DNA of 64,000 nt. It comes from Craterostigma plantagineum. Its lineage: Eukaryota; Streptophyta; Magnoliopsida; Lamiales; Linderniaceae. Position 1 is the stretch's first letter. Each line of letters begins with the position of its first letter. Location: the NCBI GenBank assembly GCA_027422505.1, contig JAPQWV010000413.1, positions 1-64,000 of the forward strand, given 5' to 3'. The notes below the pieces were generated by a model. It was not told the origin of the DNA. It saw nothing but the letters and a program-made list of their open reading frames with translations, and searched no databases. The translations under genes were made by a program, and so were the position numbers. Shown here piece after piece: positions 55,553 through 64,000 of this stretch.

Positions 55553-58500
55553 TCAAATTTTGAATCCCTTTCCAATTTCTTTGATGTAGTCAAATGTTGG
55601 ACTAGACAGACGGAATATCTCGCAGGGACACATAATGCTTGGAGCATGATTTAAAACGTTGAATGCATTCTTTATCCCATGCATGTGATCACCGATTAAA
55701 ACCCTTGTAGAAGATCCTGATTTAGAAGTTTGCTTCCTCCCCATGTGTCTTTCAATCAACACGTCCACAAAAGCTCGGATCTGAAGATCAAAATCTTGTA
55801 AGGTTACAGAATATTGTGTAAAAAGCTCAGAGAAGAAAAGTGCATATTAGATTGGAAACAGGGAGGACAATATCTAAGGCAGGACTCTATACGACAAAAA
55901 AAGAAGGGAAACAAACGAACAGGAAACTAACATGACTCGGGAACGTGGTTACCTGGCAATAATCAACTCACCTTATTTTTGTGTTTGAAATCAAGAAATT
56001 CAGACACAACCATCCCCTTCTCTGTGTCGGTAGCCTGTTCCATCACCTGAAATAATACATGAAATAGTCCAAGATAAACAAGTGCATAACACCAAAGGAT
56101 AAAGGAGTACAACATATCAGTAACTAATCAATAAGACAAAGAGTAACCTTGGTGGCAGTTTTCTTCACTATTGCCTTGCAATCATCCTTATCAAGCTTCC
56201 TAGATTTGTAAAGAGGCATGAGCAAGGAAGCCACATAGTCCACGGCCTCTTTGATACTCCCTGGACCTCTATGCTGAACACCTTTCGCCTCTTTGCTCGT
56301 TGTAAATTGTGGTGCATCACTCTCCTTCGGTTTTGCATAGTTTTGCTGTTTGTGCACTTTAGCGCTCGAGGTTGAACCTGCTTCGTCTCTTACAAGCATT
56401 GCCCTAGGAGGAGACAGTGAAGAAGCAGCCATTGCTTGGCACTGCCATCTATCGATTGCACTGTAATCTTTTATCCCCATACTACCAGCACTGTCAACCC
56501 ATGCCTTGGTCAATATACTACTGTCGATTGCTACGGTTTCCTCTGAATGTTCTCTAAAGTTCAAATTCATCTGATTATCAGCTGTCGTTGGAATGATGAC
56601 TTAACTGTGAGTGATTATCGATAGAGATATTTGAATTCTCCAAGTTGAGGCCAGCAGCTGAGAAATCAACAAACCAATCTCTAACTCTACAGTTCCTAGA
56701 GTCTATCTCATCCGTATATGTGTTTTGCTCACGCATGGTAAATTTTTGGAAAGAAAGAATCTTAGGAGCCTGAAGTGATGCATTTTCACCAGAAGCAGCA
56801 TATGCCTGGAAGACAATGCAAAGTAAAGGATGTCAAAAACATGAGAGATGAAACTTAAAAGAAGTTATGTCTCAAGTCAAACCATGATACTATTTCAGGA
56901 AGTTGTCCACTCGGACATTTCAATATCAGTTAATTATGACCAACATATTAGATTTACCATCAAGATTATGATTGCAACAATGAACATTAATCTAATGTGT
57001 TTAGAGACCGAACATGTGAAGGTATGTAAGAAATGAGTTCGTTCATCAACCTTAGCAGCAGCAATTGTTGCAACACGCGCAGCTTCTGCAGCAGCAAAGG
57101 CAGTCTTCTCCTCCTCAGACATAGGAATTTCACTAATAAGATTTTGGTGTCCCGACGACCTAGATGACTTGGGACTTTCAGTACTATCAACATGAGTGCC
57201 CAGAGGTGGTCTTCGAACAGCTGGAGAAGATTGCTTGAGCATCGTAAGTCTCCTTTTAGAGGCTTTCAGAGTCTTCTCCTTGCGGAAAAGTTCAACCCAT
57301 ACATGTACAAGCTGGCTTGCTATGGCACGGATATCACGGCTGGTGTGTACACAGACTTTCTCTTTCACAGTTTTTCCAATACCTACTCAAAAAGCATGGA
57401 ATCAGTAGGTTGTTATCACTCCTGACAGAAGCAATAGACAACAATAAAACACAAACTTGCATCATATAAATAAAAGTCCCACCAATGCACTTCAGCAGCA
57501 TAAATTACATATGCCAAAAGACTGCATCTTGACGATTACCATTACTATAATATTAATCCAAAAAGCATTAGCATGCAACTAAACATGCATGGTACTGAGT
57601 TTCTTTAACACTTGTCAAAATGTAGACGATACAGAAGCCGAAAAAGGGAAGAAACATGGTAGGCACCAAACAGAGGAGGGGAAAGTACCTGATAAACGGA
57701 CAGAAACCAGATCGTTTGAAACTCTTACGAGCAGACGGACACAATGGCGCAAAAGTTGAGTTCCATCCTTGCCCAAGGAATCCTGTTAAGGAAAACAATT
57801 AAGAAAAGCACTATAAATCTAGTCTAATAACCGCACAGGACATTAGAATGGAAACAGCACAGGACATTAGAACGCATACCAGAATCCATGAATTAAGTGT
57901 GCTGAGCCCCTGTTTGGTGCTAACAAAGCTCTTTAGGAATCCAACAGGAAGGTGCAGTAACTCTTTAGCGAGATGCAATCTCCCAGCTGTTGTTTTAGCA
58001 CTGAAAAACATATCCTTGATTATCGAGCCCCAAGCAGAAATCTGCGTTCTATCTAGAGACTTCTTAAATGAAACAGCTGAGAACTCTACTGCACCTAGCC
58101 TCCTGATAATGTCTTTAAGTTCACTCCTTGCCATATCGAAATGCCTTTTCGATGCCTCCATGGCCTCCACTTCAGCAGTATAGTCAATACCTGTATCAAA
58201 TATATCAGTGATACGAACGGCCTCACGAAGGCCACTCATCATTGCACCACCAACAGTGTCGGGATGCTCCTTGCAAGTAGCCTCACCAGCAAAATACAAA
58301 CAATTCTCCACAGGCCTTCCTATAATATCATAGTCTTCACCTGAAGAGCAGCAACATAGGAATAAGCACCATAGCTATAAGGGTCCCTTCCCCAATCAGT
58401 CACTACAGAAGCAACTGGATCACAAACTTTGTCCTCCCCAAATAGTTTTCGAAGAACAAGCAACGCATGATTACATGATCCAAGGAGTTGATACTTTGCC

Positions 58501-61500
58501 CATCTATGGCAGCTTTACCAACCAACAGCGCTATGAGAACAGGTGCACCGACTGTTTTCTTTATATTCCAAAACATAAAGCATCGGCCTCTCTTACCACT
58601 ATCCTCAGCTGTGGCTCCAAAGTAATCAATGGTGTCGTCCCAGAATACTTCAGGAAATTCCAAAATGACCTTGTTTAAAACACCAAAACCCAGCCTCTTA
58701 ATGGATGAGTGCTTCCATTCAGGCAATGGAGGTGAGAATTTGATAGTGTCAGCTTTCAGGCACCCAAGTGGTACAATAACCAACACGGCATCCGCATAAA
58801 ATTCCCGACCGCTTGATGTAGCAACTTTGACCTTTTTTTGCAGTTTATAAGAATCAATTTTATATTCAATTTCTGTAACGACATGGTCGAAATGGATGCA
58901 TAATCCTTCTCCAAGGGATTCAACAAGAGCACTGTAACCTCCTTTGATCATGCAGTGAGCTCCTCCAAATCCCCCATAAATATCATCCTGATTCCAGTCC
59001 ACATGTGACACCTCTTTGAGCATAGAAGTGCAACCATACTCCAAATGGGCAAAATGCCAATCCATGACTCTCCTTTCAAGAGGACTCAAAACCTCTGCTT
59101 TTAACTTGACAGCATTAGGAACTTCGTTGTCCATACTTACACTCTCAGCTGATGTATTTTCAGATTTAACAGGTGTAACATGAGTGACATCTTGTTTAGA
59201 ACGAAGCAAACGGTGTCTCTTTAGGCCTAATTCTAGACCTTCTTCAAGAGACATTTTCATGGCACGCTGTCCTTTCTCAGCAACAAGCAGTTCCATCTCA
59301 TCCAATAGGTTATATTCCGCTTCCAAGGCTTCGTCTAAGTCCGTAGGAACTTTCTGACCAGTTACAGTGTCATAAAGAGGACAGTCACTGTTCAATATAG
59401 TCATTTCAAGTCCCAATTGATGACAAATTAATGCAGATGGATCTGGTCTCCTTTCAGTTCCACATCGGCCTCGACACCAGTAATTATGCTAGCCCAAAAT
59501 CCACAGGAACACTTAAAGACGATCGGTTTGTAAAGACACGGCCCCCTATTCGGTTCCTAGCCTCAAGCACCTTAATATCAAAACCTTGCCGCTGTAAGTG
59601 GCGAGCTGCAGATAAACCAGCGGGACCAGCTCCCACAACTAGTATTTTTTTTCTTGGTAAGGAATAACATTTTTTTATCTCTTTCTGAAGAAATACCTGG
59701 CACAGAAATCGAAGCACATCCGAGTGGCTCTGAACTTACACCAGGCCCTAATCCCTCAGGAGGAGGCAGACCTAGACTTATTGCAGGAGCCACTGTTTCA
59801 TTTTCATCTATGGAACATGGCGTAGAATTGAAAAGATCGATAATCGCTGCTTCTCCAGAGATTTAGGATCAAGACAGTTACTTCCCAGAGTTCCATCAGC
59901 GGGGCATACGTCAGTAACAATAGTTGCAGCTGAAGGCAGATTCTCAAGATCAAGCGGTCCATCTTCTGATATGGACTTTGCTGCTTCTTCCCCAGCATCA
60001 GAAGAGTGCTCACTCTTTTCTCTAAGAGAATGCTCCAAATTTGTTTCCTTCCCAATAGTCGAGAGATCATCAAAAGCAAATACTGAACTTCCAGAATTTT
60101 CTACACACTTCTCATCTTTATGAAATTTCATGCAATTTTCTCCTTTATCCTTTCTAGAAGGCACTCCAAAATTTATGTAACCCCAAAGAAATATATATAA
60201 ACATAAAGATAGGAAAATAGAAATTTTGCATTAAAGAGAATCATATCTGAAAAATAATCAAGAATAACATACGATGTTATTAAAGTTCATTTAAGTAAAT
60301 CAAAGGTGGATTCATATACTACAAAATGTTACTTCCTCCGTCTCACTTATTTCTACTCATCTTTCTATTTCGGACGTCCCACATAATTCTTCCCATTTCT
60401 ACTTTTGGTAAAAAATTATTTCAATAGGTAAACTAATTATACCATTTATATTTAAAAAATGCTTCTTAATTTGCGTGCCCACTAATTAATTTTCTCTCAC
60501 CAACTTAAAAGTGTAGTACTATAATATTAAAAAGTGTGGTTTCTTAATCTACGTGCCCACTAATTTTTGGGAAGTATTAAGTGGGACAGAGGTAGTATTA
60601 CAACTACAGTTATGAGAGTCAGAAGGGGGAAGGTTGTACCATGCTCTTGAAAAACAGTAAGATAGAAAAGAACAATCACAAAGAATGTTAATTCCGGTAC
60701 ATTGAGGGGCAAAAGAATGGTACTAGATCTCGTAAATTCTGGAACTTACACGTTGATCAAGGAAGTTAAAGGTATCTCTTATGAGAACTGTCCGTGGACT
60801 GTCATCATCCAGTTGAGCATCAGACACTCCAAAGTCTGACAAAGACAAAATACGGCTCACATCTTTGTCCCAGAGACTCAAAATATAATTCCTGTAAAAG
60901 AATCACCTTTGTGGCTCAATATGCAAAGCAAAGATACAAAATTGCGTTTTAGTAACAATAATTGTTTGTCAATGCAGTTTCAGTGAAAATATTAAAAGAA
61001 GTAATTACAAAAAAATCCAAATATGCAAGATAACTTGTGAATACATTACAAGTTAAGATGCACATCATACCGGCATTCCAAGTATTCTTGCAATCCCCCT
61101 TTGTGCTTCAACACTTCCTTGAACTTTATTTTCTCCATTGGAGTGACGGCACGAGCTTTCAAAGTCAAACCCACCAAAACAGCTGCCACTTTCCTGCTTT
61201 CAGCATCCGTAGCAGAAGATAATGTACCGAATTCTTTTGGTTTACCTATAGTCTGGTGGCTGGCAAATAGTTCTTTTTCCTGCGTTAGTGTATCCCAATC
61301 AACTTCATAGGCCGTATCAACATGCCTATGCCTTTTGGCAACTCGGGTAGCTCGCTGGTTTCGGTTATTTCCTTTCGTCTCTTGGTCAGATGGTGATTCA
61401 TGATCCTCTGGACAGCTTCCTTGATGATCCAACATTGCTGATAATTGAAATTTCACATTAAATGCTTCATCCTCACAGGCATATTCAGATTTTGGACGGC

Positions 61501-62609
61501 GTGTATCTTCCAACTGATGAGGTGATTGCATAATATCAGTTGACCCATTACCAACTTGTACTGATACATCCTCATTTTTAGTTCTATCCGCCTCGTCACG
61601 TTTAAGGTTTTCACTTATAGACACAGGTGATGATCTATACTTAGAAGAGAGGTCCACAATATCTTGTGAAACTTCAAATTATCTTCTCAAAGCATGAGGG
61701 ACGATGAAGTTCAGCATTTTTATTCAGACCAGATTCCGCAATAACACCACACTCCAACTCTTATTATTTTGGGGACTGTTAGTGTTCCCTATTGCTCCAG
61801 AATTAGTAATACTATCTACATCTCCAGGATTTGCATTTCCCTTTTTATCAGGCTCAAAGGGTCTCTCGAGTAATTGAGCACATTGCTCAAATACCTCAAT
61901 ACGAGTCTCCGATATCGCAGGATGACCTCCTTTCGATTCATCATCAGATATTTGGTTTTCCTTTACCAATTCAGATCCTCCGGACGTTTCCGACTTCACT
62001 TTGTGGATAAAGATAGAGAAAGAATCCTCTGAGGATCTGTAATCTTGTTTTGATGGGTCTTCTTATTGTGAAATCGAACAAAATCGGTACTAGTGCTCTT
62101 CACCCCACCATTTGACATAATTTCGACTATCGTGGCTTCTGAACTGACAATAGATTTCTCATCTTTCCTTGTATCCGTCCCTCTCAACCTCTCAGCCTCG
62201 GTAAACTCTCCACATTCTCCTCCTTCACCATTCAGCACACCTCCTTGCTCCTGAGGCATCAAATCTCGATCCAATGGCTTCATACACTCACCAAGAGATT
62301 GGCAGGCCAAACTTACAGAACACTTGCTTAAGCCCTTCTCATTCTTTGCTGCAGCCGCAGCATTATTTTTTGGAGCTCGCAACTTTTCCTGAAATTAGCA
62401 AGTGTATCATCCATGTCACCCTACCCATCTTCATCTTCAGCCTCTGCAATCTTACTGTCACCGCTATCCCCAGCTACCGTATTCCTCTTTGAAATCTTTT
62501 TACCCTTCATCTTCAACAGGGAAGCAATTAGCTCATTGTCTTCTATACCAATTAATGGATCCATAGCTTTTGACTTTCTCTTTATACCCGTTTTCTTCTC
62601 CTTATTCAT
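55553..62609 (-). pseudogene. LDL3: Lysine-specific histone demethylase LDL3 homologue, with indels
   Basis: The minus-strand exons, in order, are 62609-61071, 60891-60750, 60182-57880, 57782-57689, 57382-57051, 56805-56148, 56046-55972 and 55780-55553. The product has a charged N-terminus (DDTLANFR), a SWIRM domain (EKIKFKEVLKHKGGLQEYLE, WDKDVSRILSLSDFGVSD), an FAD-dependent amine oxidase with VVGAGPAGLSAARHLQRQGF, GGRVFTNRSSLSVPVD, GGAHCMIKGGYSALVE and FAGEATCKEHPDTVGGAMM, and the long LDL3-type C-terminus (MSEEEKTAFAAAEAARVA, IRAFVDVLIERHMG). It would demethylate histone H3 Lys4 in chromatin. About ten one-base indels (near 62430, 62385, 62010, 61740, 61680, 59860, 59650, 59500, 59465, 58480, 58355 and 56600) break the frame. 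Many are homopolymer-sized. The acceptor before 60182 reads GG instead of AG. Confidence 0.9.
60332..60595. mobile_element. Stowaway-type MITE in an LDL3 intron
   Basis: TIRs CTTCCTCCGTCTCACTTA / TAAGTGGGACAGAGGTAG with a TA duplication on each side (60330-60331, 60596-60597), the Tc1/mariner Stowaway signature. It lies within the intron between the SWIRM and oxidase exons. Confidence 0.9.
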
Positions 62610-64000
62610 CCCGTTAACCCTAAAATTTTTTAATTGATAATCCTCAAGAACATCAAAAACACAACCCTATCCTAAACTTCACTGAAATTTCCACGCCCAA
62701 AAAGCCCATGTATACACCTGCCATGATAAAAAACATCAACACACAACCCTAACTATCCAACGCTAAGAATACAAGAAACACATTCAACTAATCATTACCA
62801 TAGAATTAACACTTTTCATCAGCAAATCAACCTACCAAAGCATCCACCACCAATCCAATTCATCTACCTTAAAGCCATTTATATTTCCTATGGAGAAACA
62901 ATACATACATTAAAAAGATATCAAATGCCAATTCAGCTTTCCTTTCTCCTCATAAACCGAAGGCAAACGTAACAGAAGTGAAATCAAAATAATCACAACA
63001 AGAATCAACCCACGAATCAATAAAACAAAAATTGAAACTAGGGCACGTCAAAAAATTCTTATGAAGCTAGCAAAAATACAGTATTTCACCCAGACCTGGT
63101 GAAGCTAACTTCCCAAGTTGGAGGATGATTAAATAGACCTGACGATTTCCGCAATTTTTTTGTTTAGGAGATGAGCTCTTTGCAACAGTGCACTGCACAT
63201 CAAGTGAAACAGTAGATTCCTTTTTTTTCTTTTTCCTTTTTTCCTTCTATTTTCTTTTAATTTTCCGCCTTTTAACAATGAATTAATGGATCGTCGCTAT
63301 TTATATTAGAACCGAAATCATTTTATTTTGTAGGAGGTTTTATTCTCTCACATATCCAGGAATATCGTATGATGATTGATGGGTGGGAATTCCATAAAAA
63401 CTGCATGCTATGCGTATAATATATATATATTTATATATATATATATATCAATAAATGTCACATTTCTATTTACTGACCGTTCAGAAAATATATAGTTTGT
63501 TTTTCTCGAAGTCAGAAAACATTAAATATTCAAAAACTATTTTTCTTCTAGGTCGAATTTAAAGTTCTTCTGTATCTTTCTTCGTGGTTTTAGATTTAAA
63601 TCATCCTCTATAATCCTCGCTGGTTGGATTGGATCGAAGAAGAAAATATTAGGTCGTGGGAATGACGAAAGCGGTTAACTTTTTTTTTGTATTTCTTTTT
63701 CCTTGCGATTGATTTTTGTTTTTTTTGCAATTCCAGTATAAACGTCCGATACGGTTTAAAGTTGTGTAATTTATTTCTATACTCAACAATTCTTTGAATG
63801 TAGTTAAATTGAGTATGCCATTTTATATAGTTATGCATTTTGTTCTTCTAACACAAACTAAAAAAATCTCACTTACATAAATTCATGTTATTCGAAACCT
63901 ATTAAATTCCATCGATAATTGAGTTAAACTCTTTTTTTTTCGTGCAAAATATAACTCAATTGGCTATGGACTTACGCCACACAAGAGATTTCCCAAAGTC
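62610..64000. other. Promoter side of LDL3 and distal AT-rich DNA
   Basis: Upstream of the minus-strand start codon. The 62640-63200 stretch is probably 5' leader and promoter. An (AT)n microsatellite lies at 63418-63450. No gene is recognised beyond it. Confidence 0.45.

Overview
The window is nuclear DNA from a flowering plant, most likely a dicot. It carries GT-AG introns, plant gene families (B-box factor, LRR receptor kinase, LSD1-like demethylase with SWIRM domain, MCRS1-type FHA protein), a plant tRNA-Glu(CTC), and a dense, nested mix of plant transposons. I could not identify the species.

Layout. 1-2350: 3' end of a Ty1/copia element whose 3' LTR abuts exons of an MCRS1-like FHA gene (2351-3188). 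3439-9875: a Mutator-like element (MULE) with ~330-bp terminal inverted repeats (TIRs) and a 9-bp target duplication; it carries a transposase fused to an OTU protease (+) and a plant-mobile-domain gene (-) that converge on an AT-rich tandem array. 10517-13207: divergent Myb-like and nuclease genes of a PIF/Harbinger transposon. 14892-15771: non-autonomous hAT element. 16744-17872: intact three-exon B-box gene, followed by two MITEs. 19310-32806: a ~13.5-kb non-autonomous Helitron on the minus strand, into which a full-length L1-type LINE (22899-29030) inserted with a 14-bp duplication. 32809-35093: MITE, tRNA-Glu, solo LTR. 35698-39277: internally deleted copia element whose 3' LTR holds a second copy of the hAT family. 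39448-47619: receptor-like kinase gene resembling Arabidopsis At4g36180, split by a young copia element (41245-46062). 47760-49628: non-autonomous MULE with foreign-looking cargo. 50112-51598: two MITEs. 51815-54463: short non-autonomous LTR element. 55553-62609 (-): a homologue of the histone demethylase LDL3.

Every major class of plant transposon is represented, many with readable target duplications, so the relative order of several insertions can be inferred. The LRR kinase and LDL3 would be near full length apart from the copia insertion and numerous one-base indels. Many of those indels lie in short homopolymers, so assembly error must be excluded before calling these genes dead. The strongest candidate for something undescribed is the 3439-9875 MULE. 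Each of its TIRs seems to carry the promoter, start codon and first exon of one of its two genes, and each first intron holds an array of short GGCCGAAA/TTTCGGCC hairpins.
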